Position numbers and translations under genes: made by a program. Positions 37,997 through 48,400 of a stretch of 64,000 nt of DNA are shown here, in pieces. This stretch comes from Paracoccus litorisediminis (GTDB taxonomy: Bacteria > Pseudomonadota > Alphaproteobacteria > Rhodobacterales > Rhodobacteraceae). The DNA lies in assembly GCF_009711205.1 (NCBI RefSeq), contig NZ_WMIG01000013.1:48508-112507 (forward strand), read 5' to 3'. The notes under the pieces are model-generated. The model had not been told where the DNA came from. It saw only the letters and a program-made list of their open reading frames with translations, and did no database searches. The stretch's first letter is position 1; every line of letters starts with the position of its first letter.

Positions 37997-38707
37997 ATGC
38001 CCTCGATCCATTCAGAAGCCACCAAACTAGATCCTTCCGCTCTCGTGTCGCTGTTCCAGCTTGACGCGACGGAGATCGGCGGTCTGACGCATAACTTCAC
38101 GACGGAAACGAGGGCCGGTGCCGCCATCTCATTTGGCGGCACCACCTTTACCTCTGTGCCGATCCAGATCAGCGGCATGACCGTCTCGGGGCAGGGCGCG
38201 CTCCAGACGCCAACCTTGAGCATCGCCAATACCGATGGGCTGATCCAGCAGATCGTCAACACCTGGGGCGACCTCGAAGGAGCCAGGCTCACGCGCTGGC
38301 GCACCTTCGCGCGCTTCCTCGATGGCGGCACCGACCCGGATGGCTCGGCCTTCTATGGCCCCGATGTCTTCATCATCGACCGAAAATCCTCCGACACGCC
38401 CGAACAGATCCAGTGGGAGCTGTCGGCGCTGATCGACAAGCAGGGCGTCTATATCGGCCGCACCGTGATCCGCGACACCTGCCTGTGGCGCTACCGGACC
38501 TACAGGCCCGCAAGCGGCAATTTCGACTATTCCAAGGCGCAATGCCCCTACGCGGGCTCAAACTATTTCGACGAGAACAATGTTGCCACCGCCGATCCGG
38601 CCAAGGACAGACCCGCCCGCAATCTTGAATGCTGCCGCAAGCGCTTCGGTCAGAAGGCCGTTCTGCCCTTCGGCGGCTTCCCTGGCATCGTGAGGGGTCT
38701 GCAATGA
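37997..38707 (+). CDS. Minor tail protein, lambda gpL family
   Basis: A 236-residue gpL-type tail tip protein. N-terminal strands LVSLFQLDATEIGG and TTFTSVPIQISGM lead to QTPTLSIAN and FARFLDGG, then the C-terminal cysteine-bearing segment: RDTCLWRYR, KAQCPYAG and LECCRKRFG. In lambda gpL, four cysteines hold an iron-sulphur cluster; the four here are in comparable order, so a cluster is likely. It overlaps the gpK-like gene by four bases. Confidence 0.9.
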   Translation: MPSIHSEATKLDPSALVSLFQLDATEIGGLTHNFTTETRAGAAISFGGTTFTSVPIQISGMTVSGQGALQTPTLSIANTDGLIQQIVNTWGDLEGARLTRWRTFARFLDGGTDPDGSAFYGPDVFIIDRKSSDTPEQIQWELSALIDKQGVYIGRTVIRDTCLWRYRTYRPASGNFDYSKAQCPYAGSNYFDENNVATADPAKDRPARNLECCRKRFGQKAVLPFGGFPGIVRGLQ

Positions 38708-39510
38708 CCTATGCCGACTGGCTCCTGCCGTTCACCGATGCGCTGGAGGCCGCGGCGGAGCACGCTCGCGCCACCTTCCCGGCCGAGAGCTGCGGCTTCA
38801 TCATCGAGAACAGCTATATGCCCTGCGCCAATGTCGCGCGGCCTGCTGAGGAGCATGAGGACAAGCCCGATTGCGGCTGCGTCCTTTGCAGCTTCGAGAT
38901 CTCCAACGACATCTGGCTGCCCTTCGAGAACAAGATCCAGATGGTGGTGCATTCGCACCCCAACGGCCCCGCCTATCCCTCGCAGGCCGATATGCAGGGT
39001 CAGGAGGCCAGCGGCCTGCCTTGGGCAATCATTCCGCTCGATGACAGCCGGATCGGTCAGCCGGTCATCTGGGGCGGCGACACGCCGATGGCGCCGGTCA
39101 TTGGCCGGGTCTTCACGCATGGCGTCCATGACTGCTACTCGCTGATCCGCGATGCCTTCGCCCTTGGCCGCGACGGCATGGCCGCGCATGGCGTCGAGGG
39201 CTGGCCCTATGCTCCGGTCGAGCTGCCGATCTACCCGCGCAATGACGAGTGGTGGAAGGGCGACGACAATTTCTACGAGGAGAAGCCCGCCCAGCTCGGC
39301 TTCCGTGAGGTCTCGCGCGATGACGTGCGCCCCGGCGATGTGTTCCTCTGCTCGATCAACTCGCCGCGCCTGAACCACGGCGGGATGTTGGTCGGCAACA
39401 ATCTCATTCTGCACCACCTGCCGCGCCGACTGTCGCGGCGAGAAGCTGCGGGCATCTGGGCGCATAGCGCCGAGAAATGGATCAGGCTCGAAGGAGCACC
39501 CCTTGCGTGA
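38704..39510 (+). CDS. Tail tip protein, lambda gpK family (JAMM + NlpC/P60)
   Basis: A 268-residue two-domain protein. Residues 1-135 are a JAB/MPN domain with JAMM motif HSHPNGPAYPSQAD (83-96) and upstream Glu28. Residues 138-260 are an NlpC/P60-type peptidase: catalytic Cys144 in HDCYSLIRD and the His of LNHGGMLV. It also has a Cys-rich CGCVLC (57-62), which may add a metal site. Lambda gpK has the same domain order. It would cut peptidoglycan crosslinks or process tail proteins. ATGA overlap with gpL; the next gene overlaps its end. Confidence 0.9.
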   Translation: MTYADWLLPFTDALEAAAEHARATFPAESCGFIIENSYMPCANVARPAEEHEDKPDCGCVLCSFEISNDIWLPFENKIQMVVHSHPNGPAYPSQADMQGQEASGLPWAIIPLDDSRIGQPVIWGGDTPMAPVIGRVFTHGVHDCYSLIRDAFALGRDGMAAHGVEGWPYAPVELPIYPRNDEWWKGDDNFYEEKPAQLGFREVSRDDVRPGDVFLCSINSPRLNHGGMLVGNNLILHHLPRRLSRREAAGIWAHSAEKWIRLEGAPLA

Positions 39511-40189
39511 CATTCATCTTCACGGCGCCCTCGGGCGCCAATTCGGTTCCAAGCTCCAGCTCGAAGTCGAGACGGCAGCAGAGGCGGTGCGCGCGCTCTG
39601 CGCCAACTTCCCGACCTTTGCCAATGCGATCCGCAGCGGTTTCTACCGCGTCGTGCTGGGCAAGTCGTCCCGCACCGGCATGGACCTGGGCGAGGAAGAA
39701 ATCTCGGCCTTCAGTCTCGGCCAGAAGCCGCTCCATATCGTGCCGGTCGCCAAGGGCCGCAAGAATGGCGGCATCGGCAAGATCATCGCAGGTGTGGCTC
39801 TGATCGGCCTCTCGATGATCCCCGGCATGGGCGCGGTCATGGGGGCAACGCTCTGGGGCAGCACCACGGTCGGCTCGGTCGTGGGCTCGGTCGCCACATC
39901 GCTCATTCTGACCGGCGTGGCCTCGCTGCTCGCGCCTGAGCAGGACTCGGGTGACAAGACCGAATCCTTCACCATGTCGGGGCCGCAATCGAGCACCCGC
40001 GAAGGCTCGATCCTGCCAATCGTCTATGGCGAGGTTGTCACCGGCGGTCAGATGATCTCCGGCGGCGTGCGCGTCGCGACGGATGGCGTCAATGGCGATG
40101 CCTATCAGAACGCGAATGACGTGAACGCCTCGGGCGGCTCCGCGCCGAGGATCAACAACAGCTTCATCCAGAGCGGAAACGGAGATTGA
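39503..40189 (+). CDS. Tail assembly protein, lambda gpI family
   Basis: A 228-residue protein with ubiquitin-like N-terminal half (IHLHGALGRQFG, LQLEVETAAEAVRALCANFPTF), as in Lambda_tail_I, followed by Gly-rich hydrophobic helices (GKIIAGVALIGLSMIPGMGAVM and VGSVVGSVATSLILTGVASLLAP) and GSILPIVYGEVVTGG. Start is TTG 39503, with AAGGAGCACCCC upstream and an eight-base overlap with gpK; no in-frame ATG occurs nearby. It is needed for tail-tip assembly and is typically not part of the final virion. Confidence 0.85.
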   Translation: MRDIHLHGALGRQFGSKLQLEVETAAEAVRALCANFPTFANAIRSGFYRVVLGKSSRTGMDLGEEEISAFSLGQKPLHIVPVAKGRKNGGIGKIIAGVALIGLSMIPGMGAVMGATLWGSTTVGSVVGSVATSLILTGVASLLAPEQDSGDKTESFTMSGPQSSTREGSILPIVYGEVVTGGQMISGGVRVATDGVNGDAYQNANDVNASGGSAPRINNSFIQSGNGD

Positions 40190-43100
40190 TGCCGATGGAC
40201 ACGAACCTCATCAAGGGGCAGGGCGGCGGCAAGAAGTCTCGGGCGAACAACTCCGACGACACCCTCAGCTCGAAGGCTCGCGCCCTCGTCATCGACGCCA
40301 TCTCCGAGGGGCCGATCGTCGGCCTCGTCGATGGGGCAAACTCGGTCTATCTAAACCGCACCGCGATCTCGAATTTCGAGGAAAGCAATCACCAGCAGCG
40401 CCTGGGCAACCCCGATGACGCGCCGGTCGCGGGCTTCACCGGCACCGAAGCCTATCAGAACGTCGGGGTCGAGATCGCCCAGAAGCTCGGCGATCAGATC
40501 CGCACCGTGCTCGACACCGACACCGATGTGGTCCGGCTCTATATGTCGCAGGGCCAGCTCTACCGCGTGAACGACAAGGGCGCGCTCAGGACCACCGATG
40601 GCGGCTGGCGCGTCGATGTGCGCCCGGCCGGCGGTGCCTGGACCCGCGCCATCACCTTCGACCTCAATGGTGAGAAGAATACGAGCCCCGTCCAGTTTCA
40701 GCAGGACATTCGCCTGACGAACTATGGCGACGGCCCCTGGGATTTGCGGATCACCGCGCGCTTCGATGATCGCGAGGATGATGACATCTATGAGAGCATC
40801 ACCTGGGATGGCTATTCGCTCATCACCGAGGCGAAGTTCTCCTATCCGCACACCGCCCTCGTAGCGCTGAGCCTGAGCGCCGAGCATGTCGGCAGCTCGA
40901 TGCCCACGCGGCATTACCACATCAAGGGTCGTCGCATCCTTGTGCCGACGAACTACAACCCCGAGACCCGCGTCTATTCAGGGGTCTGGAATGGCGCCTT
41001 CAAGACCGCCTGGACGAACAACCCGGCATGGATCTTCTACGATCTCGTGCGCAACAACCGCTTCGGCCTGGGCAATGACGTGCCCGCCTCGATCGCCGAC
41101 AAGTGGCAGCTCTACACCATCGCCCAATATTCCGACCAGCTCGTGCCGTCGGGCTACAAGAATGCTCAGGGCGGCGATGTCATGGAGCCGCGCTATACCT
41201 TCAACGGCGCGATCACCGACAAGAAGCAGGCGCTCGAGGCGCTGCGGGCCATCACCGCCGTCTGGCGCGGCATGGGCTTTTATTCCAAGAGCCAGTTCTT
41301 CGTCACCGCCGACATGCCCCAGGACGTGGCTCATATCTACGGGCCGGCCAACGTGGTCGACGGGCGCTTCGAGTATTCCAACAGCTCGGCCAAGGCCCGC
41401 CACTCCGTCATCATGGTGCGCTTCAACGACGCCAACAATTTCTTCGAGCCCGCGATCGAGGTCGTCATCGACGACGAGATGGTGCAGAAGTTCGGCTGGG
41501 TCGAGAAGACGCTGGAGCTGGCAGGCTGCTCCTCGCGCTCGCTTGCGCGCCGCTATGGCAAATGGGCACTCGACACCGAGAAGAACGAGGTCGAGACGGT
41601 CAGCTTCACGGTCGGCATGGACTCGATCCATGCGCTGCCGGGCGAGATCATCGCCATCAACGACCCGCGCCGGGCCGAAGTGAAGGCCTCGGGCCGTATC
41701 GCCTCGATCTCCGGCACCAGCGTCATCTTCGACCGGGCGCTGACCAACACGATCAACCGCACGGGCGCCACGATCTACATCCATCGCCAGGATGGGACGA
41801 TCTTCAACGCCACCGCGACGCTGAACGCCAACTTCAAGCAGATGGTCGTCGGCGCGGCGGCCAATACGATCACCGTGGGCGACACCTTCGTCCTCTCGGC
41901 AACGAACGTCGCGCCGCCCCAATACCGCATCGTCTCCATCGACGAGCGCGACGAGGGTCAGACCTACCAGATCACGGCGCTGGAGTTCGACCGCAACAAG
42001 TTCGCTCGCATCGAGCAGGGCATCGTCTTCGACCCGCTGCCGGTGCGGCCCGATGTGAGCAATGTCGGCAAGGTCACGGGCCTCTCGGCTACCGCGCGCA
42101 GCTATGTCGATGGCGGGGCGGTTCGCAGCGACATCAACCTGAAATGGACCCCGCCCGAGAGCACTCTGGTTCGCGAATACGTCGTCACCGTCGACACGCC
42201 GGAGGCCGCGGGTGTCCGTGTCGGCGCGACCGATCGCAACTCCATCACCTATTCGACCTCGGAGCCGGGCCAGCACACCTTCAAGGTTCGCACCCTCAAC
42301 CAGGCAGGCCGGGCTTCAGGCCCGGCAACGGTCAGCTATGTGGTCGATGGCGACGTGGATCTTGGCGTCGGCGTGATCGAGGATCTGGTCAATGCCGTCA
42401 CCGGCACGGCCGGCGGGCAGTTCACCGGCCCGGATGCGCGCATCCGCTGGAAGAACATGATGACGGTCTCCAGCGATCCGACCAAGCCGCGCGTCGACAG
42501 TGATCCAGCGCGCTACGGCAGCAGCACCGTCAAGGTCTATTCCGGCACCACACTCCTGCGGGAGCGCAGCCTGCGCGGCAACAGCTTCACCTATTCGCTG
42601 GAGATGAACCGGGTCGACTCGGCGGCCAAAGGCTTTTCCTCTCCGCGCCGCGCGCTGCGCTTCGAGGTCACGCTGACCAGCAAGGCGGGCGGTGTCTCAC
42701 TTCCGGCCACGATCTCGCTCACCAACCCCGCTCCGGCCGCCATCGCGCCCGCGATCGAGGTGGATGAGAACTATTTCGACATCTCCTGGCCCGCTCAGTC
42801 CGATCGCGACATCGAGGGCTACCTCGTCTATGTGCTGCGCAATGGCGGCGAGCCGGTCGCCGGCCTGGAGCCGACGAAGATCGTCAGTGGCAACTCGACC
42901 CGCTACAAGGCGGTGTCGCTGACCAATTACTGGATCTCGGTCGTGGGCTACGACGCCTTCGGTCGGGATGCGCTGAACTATGCTACCCCGGTCCTGGTCA
43001 GGTCCGGCTTCGATGGCGTCGATGATGACCCGCCCGAGGTGCCGACCGGCCTGACGATGAGCGGTGTGATCAACCCCGAGACGCTCCTGGTCGATGTGAC

Positions 43101-45357
43101 CGCGACCTGGAACCCCTCGCGCGCCGATGACTTCCGGCAGTTCCAGTTCGAGCTTTTCCTCGACGGCTTTGCTCACCTTCTCGAAACCGAAGATCCGACG
43201 GCAACCTTCACGCTGGCGCAAGGCACGGCGGTCAGCACGCGCGTCCGGGCGATGGATCACACCTTCAACTGGTCGAATTGGTCGCGAGCGTTCGATTATG
43301 TCGCCCCTGTGGACAATACGCCGCCCGCGACGCCTGCCAACTTCGCCATCCAGCCCGGCTGGGGCGCGTTCGTCCTGAAATGGGATCAGAACACCGAGGC
43401 CGATCTTGCCCGCTACGAGGTCTGGGAGGGCACCGCCAGCGCCACACTGACCGATGCCACGCCTGCGACCCACCAGGCACTCTCGAACCTCTTCACGATC
43501 TCTGGCTACGCCACGGGCGAGCGCCGCTACTTCGCGGTGCGTGCGGTCGATCTCGGCGGCAACCCGTCGCCCTGGACGGAGGTGAAAACCGCCGTCACCA
43601 CCTCGCTCTCGGTCATCACCCTGCCGAAGCCTGCCGCCCCGACCCTCGCATCGACCCTGACCGCGCTCGGCGCGGAGGTTAGTGTGAGCTGGACCGCGGT
43701 GGAAGGTGCCGACCTCTACGACATCGAGGTAACGGCGGGCGCGAACCCGGTCACGCAGCCTGTCGTCGGCACGGCCTTCAAGTTCACCGTGCTGCCGGGG
43801 GCGCCGGTCAGTGTCCGGGTGCGCGCGGCAACCCGGATGGGTGACAAGTCGGACTGGTCGGATGCGACCCCGCACACGGCGATCAAGGACACCGCAGCTC
43901 CCGGTCAGACCGTGGGCGTCAATGGCACGCCCGGCATCAAGATGGCAGTCCTTAAATGGACCGCCTCGACGGCGACCGATCTCGCCCGATACGAGATCTA
44001 CCAGTCCACCTCAACCACCGCGCCGACGGTAAACACCACGCCCACCTATCGGTCGGGCTCCACTTCGTTGATCATCGGCGGGCTGGCCGACAAGACGCTC
44101 TACCGCTTCTGGGTGCGCGCCGTCGACACCTCCGAGAACAAGGGCGCCTGGTCCACGCGCGTCGATGTGACCACGACCACCGTGGATGGCATGATCGCCG
44201 ATGCGATCTCCAACGCTACCTGGGCGGCCGATCTGGGCTTCATCAAGCCTTATGTCGGACCGACGCTGCCGACGACGAATATCGGCAAGACGCTCGAGTG
44301 GAATGGCAAGCTCTACACCTGGAACGGCACCGCCTATACCTCGGCTGCCGACTTCTCGGGCATCACCTTCGAGGATGTGAACGGCCAGATCGCCGCCGGT
44401 CAGCTCACCGATGGAATGCTCACTGCCGACAAGATCGCCGACAAGACGCTGACGGCGAATGAGATCGCGGACGAGACGCTCACCGCGGATCAAGTTGCCA
44501 AAGGAACCTTCACCGCTGAGGAGATGGCGAAAGGGACGCTCACCGCCGAGGAGATGGCGAAGGGCACCCTCACCGCGGATGAGATCAAAAAGGGCACCCT
44601 CACCGCCGCAGAGATGGCAAAGGGAACCTTGACGGCCCAAGAGATGGCAAAGGGCACGCTTACCGCCGAGGAGCTGGCGAATGGAGCGGTGACGCCGGAT
44701 AAGATCTCGGAGAGCCTCGACCTCTTCATTAAGGCTCAGGGCGTCTCTGCGGCGGCTGACAAGGCGGCTGCGGAGGCGGCAAAGCTCGCGGCAGAGGGCC
44801 ATGCAGCGGCGGCAAAAGGCTATAGTGACGCCGCTCAGATCGTGAAGAACAATGTCGAAGGGCGCTATAGCGAGATCACTCAGACGGCTGGGGTCGTCGC
44901 GGCTGCGAAGCAGACCTCGATCCTCGCCTCGGGCAACGCGCGCTTCCAACATGGGCTCGACGGCTGGGTTCAGAACGGCGGGCGTCTGACCGATCTCTCT
45001 GAATATCTCGTCGGAGCTGTCGCGCCTGTCTGGATCTTCGACCCCTCGAAGAACGTCCATCATGGTGTCGGGATCACCTTTGCACGCTCTGCCGCGAGCA
45101 CGGTCACGATCGACGGGGTTAGCTACCCGATCCCGGCCAACACGCCGCGCTACTTCGTCGAGAACGGTGTGCGCTCTCTGCGCATCACATCGACCGAGAC
45201 GATCCGGCCTGCGGCGGCCATTGGCACCGTCGATGTCAGGATCACCTATCGAACAAGCAATCCGGTGATCCAAAAAGGGGTCGTGGTCGGAACGAGCTGG
45301 TGGCCGGGTAATGGCGATTTTCTCTCCATCGTCGCCTATCCGGCGGGCACCCTCTAG
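40189..45357 (+). CDS. Central tail-tip protein, lambda gpJ-like, truncated by insertion
   Basis: About 1,722 residues. The N terminus (SKARALVIDAISEGPIVGLVDG) and the first 600 residues are those of gpJ-type host-specificity proteins; several fibronectin type III domains follow from residue 620 to 1350. Residues 1415-1505 hold eight or nine ten-residue repeats of the KGTLTAEEMA type, then an Ala-rich helix and the first half of a carbohydrate-binding module (ARFQHGLDGWVQNGG). After 45031 the frame enters a 108-residue segment that ends at TAG 45355, inside a family B palindrome. The module's other half opens the next gene in the same frame, so this gene appears truncated. The ATG at 40189 follows GGAG. 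Confidence 0.85.
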   Translation: MPMDTNLIKGQGGGKKSRANNSDDTLSSKARALVIDAISEGPIVGLVDGANSVYLNRTAISNFEESNHQQRLGNPDDAPVAGFTGTEAYQNVGVEIAQKLGDQIRTVLDTDTDVVRLYMSQGQLYRVNDKGALRTTDGGWRVDVRPAGGAWTRAITFDLNGEKNTSPVQFQQDIRLTNYGDGPWDLRITARFDDREDDDIYESITWDGYSLITEAKFSYPHTALVALSLSAEHVGSSMPTRHYHIKGRRILVPTNYNPETRVYSGVWNGAFKTAWTNNPAWIFYDLVRNNRFGLGNDVPASIADKWQLYTIAQYSDQLVPSGYKNAQGGDVMEPRYTFNGAITDKKQALEALRAITAVWRGMGFYSKSQFFVTADMPQDVAHIYGPANVVDGRFEYSNSSAKARHSVIMVRFNDANNFFEPAIEVVIDDEMVQKFGWVEKTLELAGCSSRSLARRYGKWALDTEKNEVETVSFTVGMDSIHALPGEIIAINDPRRAEVKASGRIASISGTSVIFDRALTNTINRTGATIYIHRQDGTIFNATATLNANFKQMVVGAAANTITVGDTFVLSATNVAPPQYRIVSIDERDEGQTYQITALEFDRNKFARIEQGIVFDPLPVRPDVSNVGKVTGLSATARSYVDGGAVRSDINLKWTPPESTLVREYVVTVDTPEAAGVRVGATDRNSITYSTSEPGQHTFKVRTLNQAGRASGPATVSYVVDGDVDLGVGVIEDLVNAVTGTAGGQFTGPDARIRWKNMMTVSSDPTKPRVDSDPARYGSSTVKVYSGTTLLRERSLRGNSFTYSLEMNRVDSAAKGFSSPRRALRFEVTLTSKAGGVSLPATISLTNPAPAAIAPAIEVDENYFDISWPAQSDRDIEGYLVYVLRNGGEPVAGLEPTKIVSGNSTRYKAVSLTNYWISVVGYDAFGRDALNYATPVLVRSGFDGVDDDPPEVPTGLTMSGVINPETLLVDVTATWNPSRADDFRQFQFELFLDGFAHLLETEDPTATFTLAQGTAVSTRVRAMDHTFNWSNWSRAFDYVAPVDNTPPATPANFAIQPGWGAFVLKWDQNTEADLARYEVWEGTASATLTDATPATHQALSNLFTISGYATGERRYFAVRAVDLGGNPSPWTEVKTAVTTSLSVITLPKPAAPTLASTLTALGAEVSVSWTAVEGADLYDIEVTAGANPVTQPVVGTAFKFTVLPGAPVSVRVRAATRMGDKSDWSDATPHTAIKDTAAPGQTVGVNGTPGIKMAVLKWTASTATDLARYEIYQSTSTTAPTVNTTPTYRSGSTSLIIGGLADKTLYRFWVRAVDTSENKGAWSTRVDVTTTTVDGMIADAISNATWAADLGFIKPYVGPTLPTTNIGKTLEWNGKLYTWNGTAYTSAADFSGITFEDVNGQIAAGQLTDGMLTADKIADKTLTANEIADETLTADQVAKGTFTAEEMAKGTLTAEEMAKGTLTADEIKKGTLTAAEMAKGTLTAQEMAKGTLTAEELANGAVTPDKISESLDLFIKAQGVSAAADKAAAEAAKLAAEGHAAAAKGYSDAAQIVKNNVEGRYSEITQTAGVVAAAKQTSILASGNARFQHGLDGWVQNGGRLTDLSEYLVGAVAPVWIFDPSKNVHHGVGITFARSAASTVTIDGVSYPIPANTPRYFVENGVRSLRITSTETIRPAAAIGTVDVRITYRTSNPVIQKGVVVGTSWWPGNGDFLSIVAYPAGTL
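44430..44705 (+). repeat. Tandem 30-bp repeats encoding KGTLTAEEMA-type decapeptides
   Basis: Eight or nine imperfect 30-bp units in the gpJ-like gene, each encoding variants of K-G-T-L-T-A-E-E-M-A. Similar decads occur in gpJ proteins as a beta-helical or triple-stranded spacer. DNA similarity among units permits length change by recombination. Confidence 0.8.
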
Positions 45358-45427
45358 TAAGCGCTTACTGTATCCGCTATAGTCCACTGAGCAAATCAGC
45401 GGAGAGCGGATACAGAGATGCCTGTCT
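45032..45427 (+). other. 396-bp in-frame insertion bounded by GCCTGTCT repeats
   Basis: GCCTGTCT occurs at 45024-45031 and again at 45420-45427. Joining the two copies restores an uninterrupted frame in which LSEYLVGAV runs into PVYTGKGAFNAYGAK, a sensible carbohydrate-binding module. The extra 396 bp (132 codons) contributes a new C terminus, a TAG stop, a family B palindrome, a ribosome-binding site and an ATG. See findings. Confidence 0.7.
45356..45369 (+). promoter_or_regulatory. Family B palindrome, copy 10
   Basis: Perfect AGTAAGCGCTTACT, followed by GTATCC; its first bases overlap the TAG stop of the gpJ-like gene. Lies 48 bases before the giant fibre start at 45418. Confidence 0.85.
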
Positions 45428-48400
45428 ACACCGGAAAGGGCGCATTCAACGCCTATGGCGCAAAGACCCTGGAGTGGGGTCAGCCCATCGAAGTGACCGC
45501 CGCAAGCACCTATTCCATCTTCGCCCGTGTCCGGTCGGTCATGTCGATGAAGCCGCCGGTGATGAGCATCGGGCTTCGACTCTCGAACGGCACGGAAGTC
45601 TGGGGCCGTCAGAGCCAGACGGTCAACTCCACGGATTGGGTTGAGCTGGCGGGCGAGGTTGTCATCCCGACGGGCATCACCTCCGCCACGCTGATCGGCC
45701 GGAACACCGAGCCTCTGGCCTCCTTCGAGGTCGACGAGTTCAAAGCGGGCGATGTGACGCTCGCGCTACAAATGGCCGCGCAGGTCACAGCCGCCGCAGG
45801 CTCGGCACAGACTGCCGCCACCAAGGCGACTGAAGCGGGTCAGCACGCCAACGCAGCCTCAAGCTCGGCCACCACGGCGAGCACCAAGGCCTCGGAAGCA
45901 TCGACCTCGGCGGGTCAGGCATCGGCTGCGAAATCGGACGCAGAGAGCGCCCAGGCCGCAGCCAGCACCTCGGCGGGACTGGCCGTCACGGCGCGCCAAC
46001 AGGCAGAGGCCGCCCGCGACGGCGCGAACACCGCGCAGACCGGGGCCGAGACGGCCGCCAGCGCGGCCCAGCAGTCCAAGACCGATGCCGCTGCCTCGGC
46101 CACCGCCGCAGGTCAGCAGGCTGTCATCGCCTCCGGCCACGCCAATACGGCGACGACCAAGGCAGGCGAGGCCAGCACCAGCGCATCCCAGGCCGCACAG
46201 AGCAAGACTGACGCGGCAGGATCAGCCTCCGCTGCCGCAAGCTCGGCGACGCTCTCGGCTGAGGCACGCGACACTGCGCAAAAGGCAATCAACCGCGCGC
46301 CGAACCTGCCCGCTACCTTCGAGGCGGGTCTTGCCAACTGGACGATGGAGCGCGCTGGCTCGCCCGAGACCGTGCCCGTCATTCCTGCCGCGCGAGGCAT
46401 CTTTGTCTCGGATGACGCGGATTTCGGAAGCTGCCTGGAGTGGGCCAGCACCGCGACAGCCGGTCAGAACATTATGACGCGGGGCGTCGTGAACCCGGTC
46501 GGCCGACAGTATCGCATCACCGTCAAGTTCAAGGTCATCTCCACCTATAACGGCGCAAACACCGGGCCGGTCAGTGTCAACCTGACGCTGGCACTGATGA
46601 GCGCCGCATACGTCTCGACCCAGAACGCATTCACGGGCGCTCGCAGCGTGGAACCCAATAGCGGCGTCTACACGCTGACGGAGATCGTCGCTGGGGCGCC
46701 GGGCGATGACATTACCTACAGCCACGCCTCCCTTACCCAGTATCCCTGGATGCGTGCCGGTCTTCGCCTGAATGACGCCCGCGTCTCCAAGTTCCGCATT
46801 CAGAGCGTCCTGATCGAGGATGTGACGGCCGAATTGGCTGCCAAAGCCTCGGCCAAGGCGGCAGCGTCTAGCGCGACCAGTGCGTCCGCATCGGCCACCG
46901 CCTCGGATTGGAGCGCTCAGGCTGCGGCCTCCGACAAACTGGCCGCAGAGACCGCACGCGGTCAGGCTCAGACCGCCCGCACCGAAGCGGTGACGGCGAA
47001 AGAAAACGCCGAAGGGGCGGCCAATGCGGCGGCCATCTCGGCTGGAGCCTCGGCGACCTCGGCCAATGATGCAGGTGACAGCGCCACTGCTGCCTCGACC
47101 TCCGCGCAACAGGCGGCAAGCTCCGCCGGGGCTGCTGGGGAAAGCGCAACGGCTGCGGCGACCTCGGCTACCACCGCCAATACCAAGGCGGGAGAAGCCT
47201 CGACGAGCGCCACTCAGGCCGCTCAGTCCAAGAATGACGCTGCCGGATCTGCGAGCAATGCCGCGACCTCGGCTACCACCGCCGCGAAGGCCAGCTCGGA
47301 TGCGGGCGCACTCGCGCGAGGAAACCTGATCCTTGAAAGCGTCTTCGACGGCGTAGATCGCGGTCGCTGGTATCCCTATGGCGGGACGCTTGATGTGCGT
47401 GACGCGCCTCTTGCTGCACCCTCGGGGCGCACCCGCGCACTCTTCAGCGCCACCGGCGATGTCTCCACGAGCTATACCCATCCGATCGAGGGTGGGGGCA
47501 TCCGCACCTACCGGCTCCAAGGGTATGTGCTGAATACCGGAACGGCTACCGCTCGCATGGGCGTGCGGCTTACGAATGCCGCGGGCGGTGTGGCGTGGCG
47601 TGGCGCTGTCGTGGCGCCGGCACCCGCAGAGGGCGCTGCACCCCAATGGGTGAAGATCGACACCACTGTCGACGTGGATGTCACCAATTACGTCCTTCTC
47701 GCGCCTTGGCTGAGCAACACCAGCGGCACGCGCTCGGCCTACTGGACCGACATCAGCATCGAGGATGTCACCGAGTCCGCTGCCGCCGCCAAGTCTGCGA
47801 CCGCATCGGCAAACAGCGCCACGGCGGCGTCTGCTTCTGCGACGGGAGCTGACTGGAGTGCCCAGGCCGCGGCGAGTTCGGAGCTGAATGCAGCTACCGC
47901 ACGCGGTCAGGCCCAGATCGCGCGTGATGAGGCCGTCTCGGCCAAAGAGGACGCTGAGGGTGCGGAGAATGCCGCCGCCCTGAGCGCCAGCGCTGCCGCG
48001 ACGAGCGCGAGCAATGCGGGTGACAGCGCCTCTGCCGCAGCGTCGAGCGCATCGACGGCCAATACCAAAGCGACGGAAGCCGGTCAGTCGGCCACAACCG
48101 CTTCGACTGCCGCCAATACCGCCACCACCAAGGCTGGCGAGGCGAGCACCTCGGCCACGCAGGCAGCGCAGTCCAAAACGGATGCCGCTGGCTCCGCCCA
48201 GGCTGCCGCGACCTCGGCTACCACTTCGGCCACGGTTCTGTCTGCGGCCCAGATCGCGCTGAACCAGTCCAAGGTCATGTTGCCCTCGGTTCCAAAGGTC
48301 GAAGCCAAGAACTTCTCGGCCAACACGAACGGCGGCGCCGCCCCTGACAACCTCTATGGCTCGGACGCCGATGGTGCCTTCATCAAGGCGCCCGGCACCG

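Noticed and set aside
45355..45420. Read-through of the TAG between the gpJ-like and fibre genes
   Set aside because: TAG is directly followed by TAA in frame and another stop comes before the new ATG, so one fused protein is not possible in this form.
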